From an uncultured Verrucomicrobiota bacterium (GTDB lineage Bacteria > Verrucomicrobiota > Kiritimatiellia > RFP12 > UBA1067), in the NCBI GenBank assembly GCA_946615275.1, contig CAMOHV010000107.1:1-5608 (forward strand): a DNA stretch of 5,608 nucleotides, given 5' to 3'. This document shows positions 1 through 5,608 of this stretch, piece after piece. Below the pieces are notes generated by a model. The model was not told the DNA's origin and did not search any database. It saw only the letters and a program-made list of their open reading frames with translations. The position numbers were made by a program, and so were the translations under genes. Every line of letters starts with the position of its first letter. Positions within the stretch are counted from its first letter, which is position 1.

Positions 1-1131
1 GACTCGAAGCTGGTGCCGTCCGGCCTGCTCGGCCCGGTGCGCATCTTCGCCCCGGGAAGGCTTTCGCCCCGACAGCCCATCGGCGTGTTCGATTCGGGGA
101 CGGGCGGACTGACGGTGCTGGAGACATTGCTCGCGGCGGATGCGTTCGACAACGTGACCGGCGAGCAGTCGCCCGACGGCAAGCCTGATTTCGCCTCCGA
201 GAAGTTCGTCTATTTCGGCGACCAGGCCAACATGCCGTATGGCGTGTACGACGCGGAGGGCAAGGCCGACTTCCTACGCGAGCTGGTCGTGCGTGACGCG
301 CGCTTCGTCCTGGGCGACGACCGCCATGCGCCCGCGAAGATCGTGGTGATCGCCTGCAACACCGCTACGGCGTACGGCCTCGACGCGGCCACGGAGGAGG
401 CGAGGCCGGGCGGCGTGAAGGTGATCGGCGTTGTGAACGCGGGTGTGGCGGCCACGCTCGACGCGCTGAAGGCGAAGAGGGGGATGGCGCCTTTCGCCGT
501 CGGCGTGATGGCCACTCCCGGCACGATAGCCTCGGGGGTGTACGAGCGTACGCTCCGGGCCGCGTTCGCCGCGAACCGGATAGACTCCTTTGAGATCGTG
601 AACAGGGGTGGAGTGGGCCTCGCGGAGGCCGTGGAGAACGACGAGCCCGGCATGAAGGAATGCGCCAGGACGAATTTCACGGCCTTGGTCGAGTCATACC
701 GCGCGCGCGGAGGAAAGGCGCCGATCCGTGCGGTGATCCTTGGCTGCACGCATTATCCCTTCGTGCTCTCGGTGTTCAAGGAGACGCTGGCGGATCTGCG
801 CAGAGACCCTGCGTACAGCGGGCTCCTGGCGGATGACCTTGTGTTCGTGGATCCGGCGGTGTACACCGCCATACAGTGCTTCAGCGCGCTTAAGAGGGAT
901 GGGCTTCTGAACGCCGGCGGTGGTGCGGGGGAACGTGTCAAGGCGTTCATGTCTGTTGGAAAGAATGGTCCGCTTTCGTATGCGGAGAAGTACGGCCGTT
1001 CGGTGGGCCAGACCGACATCGGCACAGTGATCGTCCCGATGACGCTCAAGACGATGACCCCGGAGTCCGTGAAGCGCCTTGCAGAGCTGTTGCCGGCTTC
1101 GGCGGCCGCAATATTCCCCCGCGACCTCTGA
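1..1131 (+). CDS. murI: Glutamate (Asp/Glu) racemase, MurI-like; 5' end not resolved, possibly partial
   Basis: Probably interconverts L- and D-glutamate in the cytoplasm, supplying D-Glu for peptidoglycan. Numbering from the GTG at base 13 (372 residues to the TGA at 1129-1131), the family signatures occur in order: PIGVFDSGTGGL (D27, S28), YFGDQANMPYG (P75-G77), IACNTATA with catalytic C115, ATPGTIASGVY, and LGCTHYP with the second catalytic C245. Both cysteines of the two-base mechanism are therefore present. It is longer than typical MurI (about 260-290 residues), with extra sequence between the first helix and the YFGD strand and a longer C-terminus. The start is uncertain: the frame is open to base 1, neither GTG13 nor GTG37 has a Shine-Dalgarno sequence, and GTG85 falls inside the PIGVFDSG motif. 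The first codons (DSKLVPSGLLGPVRIF) do not look like a racemase N-terminus. The racemase fold is secure. Strict glutamate specificity is inferred, since aspartate-type or divergent paralogues share these motifs. Confidence 0.9.
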   Translation, partial: DSKLVPSGLLGPVRIFAPGRLSPRQPIGVFDSGTGGLTVLETLLAADAFDNVTGEQSPDGKPDFASEKFVYFGDQANMPYGVYDAEGKADFLRELVVRDARFVLGDDRHAPAKIVVIACNTATAYGLDAATEEARPGGVKVIGVVNAGVAATLDALKAKRGMAPFAVGVMATPGTIASGVYERTLRAAFAANRIDSFEIVNRGGVGLAEAVENDEPGMKECARTNFTALVESYRARGGKAPIRAVILGCTHYPFVLSVFKETLADLRRDPAYSGLLADDLVFVDPAVYTAIQCFSALKRDGLLNAGGGAGERVKAFMSVGKNGPLSYAEKYGRSVGQTDIGTVIVPMTLKTMTPESVKRLAELLPASAAAIFPRDL

Positions 1132-1152
1132 CATTCGTCCTCCCCCGACCTC

Positions 1153-1181
1153 TTGTAGCCGCATCGGATTTAATGTATAAT
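1153..1181 (+). promoter_or_regulatory. Sigma70-type promoter for the downstream three-gene operon
   Basis: The -10 box at 1176-1181 is a perfect TATAAT. A TTGTAG at 1153-1158, which keeps the TTG of the -35 consensus but matches only 3 of 6 bases, lies exactly 17 bases upstream, the optimal spacer. The site sits in an AT-rich pocket of an otherwise very GC-rich window, in the only intergenic gap. The expected start of transcription, 6-8 bases after the -10 box, is about 1187-1190, at or next to the ATG at 1190. Confidence 0.72.
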
Positions 1182-1186
1182 ACATT
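1172..1186. promoter_or_regulatory. Perfect 15-base palindrome over the -10 box, candidate operator
   Basis: AATGTAT-A-ATACATT is an inverted repeat with 7-base arms and a 1-base centre. It contains the whole TATAAT box and ends 3 bases before the ATG. A dimeric repressor bound here would block RNA polymerase. No regulator gene is present in the window, so the binding protein is unknown. Part of the symmetry may be a by-product of the AT-rich -10 box, but the G-C pair in each arm and the full 7-base match go beyond TATAAT itself. Confidence 0.45.
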
Positions 1187-1189
1187 CCC

Positions 1190-1981
1190 ATGCGATATGC
1201 AGTAATGTCAGATGTGCACGCCAACCCGACGGCGATGAGGACCGCGCTCGAGGACGCGCGGGCGCAGGGGGCGGAGAAGATCGTGTGCCTCGGCGACGTC
1301 GTGGGCTACGGCCCCGATCCCGCCGAGGCCGTGGAGCTTTGCCGCAGCGAGTGCGACGCGGTCATAATGGGCAACCACGACGCCGCCGTGGCGGGCGTCA
1401 TGGGCATAGACTACTTCATCCCCGCCGCGCAGCTCGGCGTGCGCCGCCATGCTGCGGAGCTGAACGAGGTGGACCTCGCCTGGCTAAAGTCCCTTCCGTA
1501 CCTCCACCGCAACCGCAGCTTCCTCGGCGCGCACGGCACGCCCATGCGGCCCGACTGCTTCTTCTACATCCACGACGTGGGCATGCCCACCTACTCCTTC
1601 GCCACAATGGTGGAGGCCAGGCGGCGAGTCCTCTTCATCGGCCACACGCACCATGCCCTCTACATCGTGCAGAGGCCCGGCTCGCCCCTCAAGGCGTTCG
1701 ACGCCAGCGCGGGCTTCGCCGTGGAGCCCGGCCTCCGATACATCGTGAACGTGGGCGCCGTTGGATATCCGCGCGCCGACGGCGACATCACCTACGCCAT
1801 CTACGACACCGCCGCCAAGCGCATAGACTTCCGCCACCTTCCCTTCGACTACAAGGGCTACATCGACCGCATGTCCGCCAAGGACATCCCGCTCCCCGAA
1901 TGGCTCCAGGACCGCATCGACGCATGGCGCGCTGTCGGCGCGCCGATCCCGGGGAAGGGCCAGACCGGAATGACGCCATGA
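1190..1981 (+). CDS. Calcineurin-like metallophosphoesterase
   Basis: A 263-residue cytoplasmic phosphoesterase with no signal peptide or membrane segment. The two-metal motifs are complete and in order: SDVHAN (D8, H10), LGDVVGYGPDP (D36), MGNHD (N62, H63), GAHGTP (H115) and FIGHTHHA (H152, H154). This pattern fits the single-domain bacterial phosphodiesterase/phosphatase family that includes YfcE and MJ0936, but the protein is nearer the longer (about 240-260 residue) branch with the GYGP motif after GD. The substrate (cyclic nucleotide, phosphoprotein or nucleotide) cannot be read from the sequence. ATG1190 is the natural start because DxH then falls at residue 8. There is no Shine-Dalgarno sequence before it, which agrees with a leaderless transcript from the promoter just upstream. 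The 3' end overlaps the next gene by ATGA, so it is the first gene of a coupled operon. The C-terminal tail (residues about 225-263) lies beyond the catalytic fold and is not recognised. Confidence 0.93.
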   Translation: MRYAVMSDVHANPTAMRTALEDARAQGAEKIVCLGDVVGYGPDPAEAVELCRSECDAVIMGNHDAAVAGVMGIDYFIPAAQLGVRRHAAELNEVDLAWLKSLPYLHRNRSFLGAHGTPMRPDCFFYIHDVGMPTYSFATMVEARRRVLFIGHTHHALYIVQRPGSPLKAFDASAGFAVEPGLRYIVNVGAVGYPRADGDITYAIYDTAAKRIDFRHLPFDYKGYIDRMSAKDIPLPEWLQDRIDAWRAVGAPIPGKGQTGMTP

Positions 1982-3153
1982 TGAACAACGCGCTGAAAGT
2001 CTCCACCCTCTCCGTATTCGCTGCGATTTGCGCCGCCGCAGCGGATGGCGTCACGTTCAAGGCGCGCTTCATAGGAAACGTCCGAACCGAGGCGTGCGGC
2101 GTCGCGGACTTCGACGGCGACGGCAGGCTCGACGTCGTGGCCGGGCCCAACCTCTACCGCGCCCCCGCGTTCCGCCCCGAGAAGGTGCGCGAGGTCAAGA
2201 GCGACGTGAAGGAGGACGGCAAGGGCTACGCCCGCGACTTCATGAACCTTCCCCTCGACGTCAACGCCGACGGCCGACCTGACGTAGTCTCCGGCGACTG
2301 GTTCTCCAAGGAGACGTGGTGGATCGAGAACCTCCTCCCCAAGGCCGGGCTCTGGAAACAGCACCTCATAGAGAAGACCGGCAACATCGAGACCGGCATG
2401 CTCGTAGACCTCGACGGCGACGGCACGCCGACGGACTTCCTGCCGGACACGCAGATCGTGTGCCTGTACCAGCTCGGGAAGAAGGGCCCGCTCGTGGACG
2501 GCTTCTTCGCGCGCGACTCCATCTCCAACGACCGCTGCGACATGGGCCGCGGCTGCGGCGACCTCAACGGCGACGGCCTCAACGACATCCTCGTGCCTGA
2601 CGCCTGGCACGAGCGCCTCAAGGACGGCGCCTGGAAGCGCCATCCCCTCAGGATCGGCTTCGACGACAAGGGCCGGGCCCTCGGCCACGCGTCAAACCTC
2701 ATCGTGCACGACGTCAACAAGGACGGCCTCGCCGACATCATCGTCAGCTCCGCCCACAAGTTCGGCATCTTCTGGTGGGAGCAGCTCAAGGAGCGCGACG
2801 CCGCCGGCGAGCTGCGGTTCCGGCGGCATGTGATCGACGACACATGGAGCCAGGCGCACTACCTCGGCTGGGGCGACATCGACGGCGACGGCCTCCCGGA
2901 GCTCGTCGCGGGCAAGCGCTTCATGGCGCACAACGGCAACGACCCCGACCCATACGGCCGCCTGTGCGTGTACTACTACGACTTCACGCCCGGGCCGGAC
3001 CCGGTCTTCGCAAGGCATGTGGTCTCGTACGACGAAGGCATAGGCGTGGGGCTCAACGTGGAGCTTGCCGACATGGACGGCGACGGCGACGTCGACCTCG
3101 TCACCACCGGCAAGTGGGGCGGACCCGTGATTCTGGAGAACATGATGAAATGA
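1978..3153 (+). CDS. Exported FG-GAP/VCBS repeat protein, probable seven-bladed Ca2+ beta-propeller
   Basis: A 391-residue protein with a Sec signal peptide: a lysine at residue 7, a hydrophobic stretch at about 8-21, and likely cleavage after A22 (AAA then DG). C18 is preceded by isoleucine, so it is not a good lipobox. Seven calcium-binding loops of the DxDGDGxxD type start at D44, D94, D144, D195, D245, D300 and D365. The spacing is about 50 residues for the first five and a little longer for the last two, as expected for one loop per blade of an integrin-like propeller. Loop 3 (TPTD insertion) and loop 6 (Glu for the last Asp) deviate slightly. Such proteins are common exported proteins in PVC bacteria and usually serve in binding rather than catalysis; the ligand is unknown. 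The start is ATG1978 or the adjacent ATG1981; 1978 overlaps the preceding TGA as ATGA, and a weak GGAA lies 7 bases upstream. The same frame is open back to about 1285, but that part is an arginine-rich shadow of the phosphoesterase gene. The 3' end overlaps the cytochrome gene by ATGA. Confidence 0.92.
   Translation: MMNNALKVSTLSVFAAICAAAADGVTFKARFIGNVRTEACGVADFDGDGRLDVVAGPNLYRAPAFRPEKVREVKSDVKEDGKGYARDFMNLPLDVNADGRPDVVSGDWFSKETWWIENLLPKAGLWKQHLIEKTGNIETGMLVDLDGDGTPTDFLPDTQIVCLYQLGKKGPLVDGFFARDSISNDRCDMGRGCGDLNGDGLNDILVPDAWHERLKDGAWKRHPLRIGFDDKGRALGHASNLIVHDVNKDGLADIIVSSAHKFGIFWWEQLKERDAAGELRFRRHVIDDTWSQAHYLGWGDIDGDGLPELVAGKRFMAHNGNDPDPYGRLCVYYYDFTPGPDPVFARHVVSYDEGIGVGLNVELADMDGDGDVDLVTTGKWGGPVILENMMK
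2107..3096 (+). repeat. Seven-fold FG-GAP calcium-loop coding repeat
   Basis: The core GACGGCGACGGC or a close variant recurs within loops beginning at bases 2107, 2257, 2407, 2560, 2710, 2875 and 3070. Period is about 150 bases for the first five, then 165 and 195. Loops 1, 3, 4, 6 and 7 keep GGCGACGG at DNA level, while loops 2 and 5 have diverged (AACGCCGACGG, AACAAGGACGG). This is protein-level repetition with GC-biased codons, not a mobile or recombinational repeat. Confidence 0.8.
3135..3140 (+). promoter_or_regulatory. Shine-Dalgarno site for the multihaem cytochrome gene
   Basis: GGAGAA lies inside the last codons of the propeller gene, with 9 bases between it and the ATG at 3150 (11 after GGAG). 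It supports 3150 as the start. Two other ATGs at 3142 and 3145 are in the propeller frame and meet its TGA at once, so they do not compete as useful starts. Confidence 0.55.
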
Positions 3154-5608
3154 AGCTCCTCCGCGCCATGTTCCTGCTCTTCGTGTTCGGCCTCTTCGCC
3201 GCCCTAGGCGGCCTAGCCTGGTTCGAGTTCGCGCCGCCCACGAAGACATGCGTCACCTGCCACGAGATACGCTGCGCCGCCCAGGCGTGGGCGCACGGCT
3301 CGCACACCAACGTGAGCTGCAAGGCGTGCCACGGCGGCACCGTGGAGTCCGTGGAGGCGTTCTCCGACAACCTTCGCCGCACGTGGAGGCATCTGACGGC
3401 CAAGAACCTTTCGCCGAAGGGGCTATCCTCGGCGCAGATCGACAGGATGTCCGCCGCCTGCGCGAAGTGCCACCGCGCCGCCGGCGACCAGTGGGCGCGG
3501 AGCGGGCATTCCGCCCCCGTATCCCGCTTCCTCACGGATTCCAGGCACAACGCCGCCTGGCGCCCCGCCGACCAGTGCCTCCGCTGCCACGGAATGTTCC
3601 TGGAGGGCGACGTGGACTCCATCCTCGAGCGCGTGTGCATGCCGGACAAATACTACACGGCCGCCGAGCTCCCGCGGGTCTGGCGCTTCCGCGACCAGCG
3701 CGCCGCCGCCCGCGCCGCCGTCCCGTGCCTCGCCTGCCACAAGATGCACGGCCCCGATCCGTTCATGTTCTACAGCCGCGCCGACGCCGCGCACTTCCCG
3801 TACTCGGCCCTCTATTCGCAGAAGATAGTCTCCCCCCTCGGCCCCGTTCGCACCTCCGCCGACCCCCGCGCGCGCATGTGCCGCCAGTGCCACGCCGCCA
3901 GCGCCTTCGGGAAAAGCGGCTCCTCAGACGACCGCACCCCCTTGGGCCCCCACGAGGGCCTCAGCTGCCTCGACTGCCACCGCGGGCACGACAAGAGCGG
4001 CGTGCGCCGCACATGCGGGGACTGCCACCCGAAGTGCGTTTGGCCGGAGGGCGTGAGGGATCCGATCCACAGGCCGCACGGTGTCCTGGAGAACGACAAG
4101 ATCAAGGTGTCGCTCAATGTCGCGGACGGCTCCTTCGGCGTGGCCGACAAACGCACCGGCCGCACATGGCGTCCGCTCGTGGACGGTTCGAACGTGTTCT
4201 CGCGCATCTGGGGCATTGCCGGATCCGGCTCCACTTCCATCACCTTCCGCGCCGCCGCCAAGGCCGCTCCCTCCGCAGAGATGCGCGTTGCGCTCGCCCT
4301 CGCGGACGCCGCGCTCACTGTGCGCGTCTCCCTGCCCACCAACTTCCCGGCGGCGCTTGCGTATCCATATCCGTTCGAGTCGGGCGCGGAGGACCGCAAC
4401 CTGCTGGCCTTCGGGCCCGGCTTCGCGTTCCCGGCGGCCGAGACGGACCTTGGGACCAACTTCCCCGCCCGCATGCGCCTCGGCTCGCCGGAGTTCAACC
4501 TCCCCGTGTGGGGCGTATATGCGGAGAAGTCGATGCCGTCCGGCGAGATCGTGCCGTGCGACGGCTACATGGCATCGCTCGCGGACGCCGCCGGGGCGTG
4601 GGGGCTCTACCATGTGCGCGGGAACGGCCGCCGCCAGTTCTCGGTGGAGTGGGACGCGGCCAGCGTCGGCGCGGTGCGGGAGATGAGGTATGTGTTCTTC
4701 GTGAAGGGAGGCCCCGTGGCCTTCGCGCAGGAGTACCGCAGCCAGCTGAGGGGGAGGGGGCTTTTCTCCACCTTCGCGGAGAAGGCCGCACGCGACAAGG
4801 CGTCCGCCGACGCCTATGCGCGCCTCGCCCGCAGCCCGGCGGTACTCTACGCGGCAATCGGCGACGACAAGCCCGGCATCTGCCGATCCTTGCGTGAGGA
4901 GTGCGGCATGCGCGACTTCATCTTCGCCTTCGCCGAGCGCGAGGAACTGAAGACGTGGGCGACGCCCGACGAGCGCGCCGCCTGCGCCGCGGCAGTTCCC
5001 GGCGCGTTCTTCGCGACGGTTTCCGACGTCTCCGGCGGCGCATTCGCCCTCTCCGCCGGCGCCACAAACGCCCTTGCGGCCGCGCCATCTGGAATGGCGT
5101 TCGCGCAGGCACAGGCCGATTTCATCCCGGGCGCGTTCTCCGCGCCGCATGCCTGGCGCACCGCCGATCCGCTCCCCTGGACAGTGCACGACGGCGATCC
5201 GCCCCCGGAGACGCTGCGCGGGCTCGACCCCGCCATGCGAGTCCCGTTCCGCGAGATCGCCCTCCACGGCGGCGCATTGGGCACGGCCGCATGGGACGAC
5301 GCGAACAACAAATGGACGAAGCTCTGGTGGAAGCGCGACCTCTTCAACGCCGTCTCTGGGACCCTCCCCACATACGTCTTCACGCGCGAGACCTGGCCGC
5401 GCTTCAGGGGCGAGCTTGCGGAGAGCGCGAAGACGGCGGCGCGCATGGCCGCCGCAACTGCGAACGCCGGCTTCGTGGCCTACCGCATCCTCACGCCCGA
5501 CCGGCTCGTCCATCGCAGCGAGTTCGACAACGGCGCCGCCTGCACCGTCAATTTCGGCGGACAGGCCTTCCGCCTGCCCGACGGCAAGGTGGTCCCTCCC
5601 CGCAGCGC
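3150..5608 (+). CDS. Membrane-anchored octahaem c-type cytochrome fused to a GH129/GH101-related glycosidase-like region (3' partial)
   Basis: One frame is open without interruption from ATG3150 to the window end: 819 codons, stop not reached. Residues about 5-26 form one hydrophobic helix with no clear cleavage site, directly followed by CVTCH at C34, as in NapC/NrfH-type quinol dehydrogenases; the rest should lie in the periplasm. Eight CxxCH haem sites begin at C34, C57, C104, C143, C193, C244, C273 and C289. Eleven other histidines between residues 49 and 310 could be distal ligands. Three extra cysteines (C42, C163, C296) are outside haem motifs. From about residue 311 the haem motifs end, and the sequence resembles the GH129/GH101-related family as I recall it: YPYPFES (405-411), a GYM motif (472-474), YVFFVKGG (514-521), GLFSTFAEK (537-545), VPFREIALH (698-706), RDLFNAVSGTLPTYVF (729-744) and FDNGAACTVNFGG (792-804). 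The likely role is electron transfer from the quinol pool to an unknown acceptor, with the C-terminal part binding or acting on a glycan. The start overlaps the previous stop by ATGA. Cytochrome call about 0.95; glycosidase-family resemblance about 0.7; function unproven. Confidence 0.93.
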   Translation, partial: MKLLRAMFLLFVFGLFAALGGLAWFEFAPPTKTCVTCHEIRCAAQAWAHGSHTNVSCKACHGGTVESVEAFSDNLRRTWRHLTAKNLSPKGLSSAQIDRMSAACAKCHRAAGDQWARSGHSAPVSRFLTDSRHNAAWRPADQCLRCHGMFLEGDVDSILERVCMPDKYYTAAELPRVWRFRDQRAAARAAVPCLACHKMHGPDPFMFYSRADAAHFPYSALYSQKIVSPLGPVRTSADPRARMCRQCHAASAFGKSGSSDDRTPLGPHEGLSCLDCHRGHDKSGVRRTCGDCHPKCVWPEGVRDPIHRPHGVLENDKIKVSLNVADGSFGVADKRTGRTWRPLVDGSNVFSRIWGIAGSGSTSITFRAAAKAAPSAEMRVALALADAALTVRVSLPTNFPAALAYPYPFESGAEDRNLLAFGPGFAFPAAETDLGTNFPARMRLGSPEFNLPVWGVYAEKSMPSGEIVPCDGYMASLADAAGAWGLYHVRGNGRRQFSVEWDAASVGAVREMRYVFFVKGGPVAFAQEYRSQLRGRGLFSTFAEKAARDKASADAYARLARSPAVLYAAIGDDKPGICRSLREECGMRDFIFAFAEREELKTWATPDERAACAAAVPGAFFATVSDVSGGAFALSAGATNALAAAPSGMAFAQAQADFIPGAFSAPHAWRTADPLPWTVHDGDPPPETLRGLDPAMRVPFREIALHGGALGTAAWDDANNKWTKLWWKRDLFNAVSGTLPTYVFTRETWPRFRGELAESAKTAARMAAATANAGFVAYRILTPDRLVHRSEFDNGAACTVNFGGQAFRLPDGKVVPPRS
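3162..3227 (+). other. N-terminal transmembrane anchor segment
   Basis: Residues about 5-26 are almost entirely hydrophobic (Leu, Phe, Ala, Gly, Val, Trp), preceded by K2 and R5 for cytoplasm-in orientation. They end 7 residues before the first haem cysteine. The short distance and lack of an A-x-A site fit an uncleaved anchor as in NapC/NrfH, placing the haems at the outer face of the inner membrane. Confidence 0.8.
3249..4028 (+). other. Octahaem c-type cytochrome domain
   Basis: Eight CxxCH sites: CVTCH 34-38, CKACH 57-61, CAKCH 104-108, CLRCH 143-147, CLACH 193-197, CRQCH 244-248, CLDCH 273-277 and CGDCH 289-293. The first pair is close together, with an HGSH element (49-52) between them as in NapC/NrfH proteins. 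The later pattern HEGLSCLDCH then GH then CGDCH is common in multihaem cytochromes of octahaem size. All sites are canonical CxxCH; no CxxCK site, which would mark a NrfA-type active haem, is present, so a purely electron-transferring domain is more likely than a nitrite reductase. Confidence 0.92.
4080..5608 (+). other. C-terminal GH129/GH101-related glycosidase-like region, apparently shortened
   Basis: Residues 311-819. Residues 311-545 resemble the N-terminal beta-sandwich of GH129-related proteins (DKRTGRTW, YPYPF, GYM, YVFFVKGG). Residues 698-819 resemble the end of the barrel plus the C-terminal beta domain (NNKW, RDLFNA, VNFGG, then PDGKVVPPRS). Only about 150 residues separate GLFSTFAEK from VPFREIALH, where a full catalytic TIM-barrel core would need clearly more, and the Asp I expect after the conserved His of that last motif is Gly (G707). 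The family assignment rests on recalled motifs, not on a search. Confidence 0.6.

Noticed and set aside
54..60. GGGAAGG as a ribosome-binding site for the racemase
   Set aside because: The next in-frame start codon downstream is GTG85, 24 bases away and inside the conserved PIGVFDSG motif, so the spacing and product do not fit.
1115..1154. Imperfect direct repeat TCCCCCGCGACCTCT / TCCCCCGACCTCTT flanking the end of the racemase gene
   Set aside because: Short, imperfect and low in complexity. The first copy is mainly the racemase C-terminal codons, and nothing ties it to a function.
1132..1189. Possible intrinsic terminator after the racemase gene
   Set aside because: No GC-rich hairpin followed by a T-run could be found. 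The only inverted repeat is the AT-rich palindrome over the -10 box, so read-through or factor-dependent termination is possible.
1285..1977. Upstream extension of the propeller reading frame
   Set aside because: The translated stretch is Arg/His/Pro-rich nonsense opposite the conserved phosphoesterase motifs. The signal peptide at 1978 and the ATGA overlap mark the true start.
3203..3215. CTAGG-CGG-CCTAG inverted repeat near the start of the cytochrome gene
   Set aside because: Arms are only 5 bases and lie inside codons for the membrane helix; two rare CTA leucine codons create the symmetry. No evidence for a regulatory role.
3248..4897. Long + strand open frame (about 549 codons) in the frame shifted from the cytochrome gene
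   Set aside because: It is very rich in Arg/Pro/Ala, has no recognisable motifs and lies over the true frame that carries eight CxxCH sites and runs from 3150 to the window end. It is a GC-bias shadow.
3924..5513. Long antisense open frame (about 529 codons) and the other antisense frames at 1858-2688 and 2226-2843
   Set aside because: High GC with GC-biased third positions leaves antisense frames open. None shows a protein motif, ribosome-binding site or promoter, and all lie opposite well-supported genes.

Overview
The window is GC-rich (GC-biased third codon positions throughout) and is coding on the + strand almost end to end. Together, a secreted FG-GAP/VCBS propeller, a NapC-type multiheme cytochrome and domains resembling glycoside hydrolases recall uncultured PVC-superphylum bacteria (Kiritimatiellota, Lentisphaerota, Verrucomicrobiota). 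That placement is an inference from gene content; there is no rRNA or other marker here.

Layout. (1) Bases 1-1131: an Asp/Glu racemase of the MurI type. Its reading frame is open to the left window edge, and its first residues look more like the tail of a glycosidase than a racemase N-terminus. (2) Bases 1132-1189: a 58-base gap, the only one in the window. It holds a near-consensus sigma70-type promoter whose -10 box lies inside a perfect 15-base palindrome and only 8 bases from the next ATG, so the transcript is probably leaderless. No intrinsic terminator is visible. (3) Bases 1190-1981: a cytoplasmic calcineurin-like metallophosphoesterase. (4) Bases 1978-3153: an exported protein with seven Ca2+-loop FG-GAP repeats, probably a seven-bladed beta-propeller. 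(5) Bases 3150 to the right edge: one uninterrupted frame of at least 819 codons. It encodes a membrane-anchored protein with eight CxxCH haem sites, followed by about 500 residues resembling GH129/GH101-related glycosidases. The stop lies outside the window.

Genes 3, 4 and 5 are joined by two ATGA overlaps and follow the only visible promoter, so they read as one translationally coupled operon. A cautious model is a cell-envelope module: a quinol-dehydrogenase-like octahaem cytochrome carrying a glycosidase-like, perhaps non-catalytic domain, a secreted Ca2+ propeller as a possible partner, and a cytoplasmic phosphoesterase of unknown substrate. The cytochrome-glycosidase fusion is the most unusual item. 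No tRNA, rRNA, CRISPR array, insertion sequence or integration site was seen.
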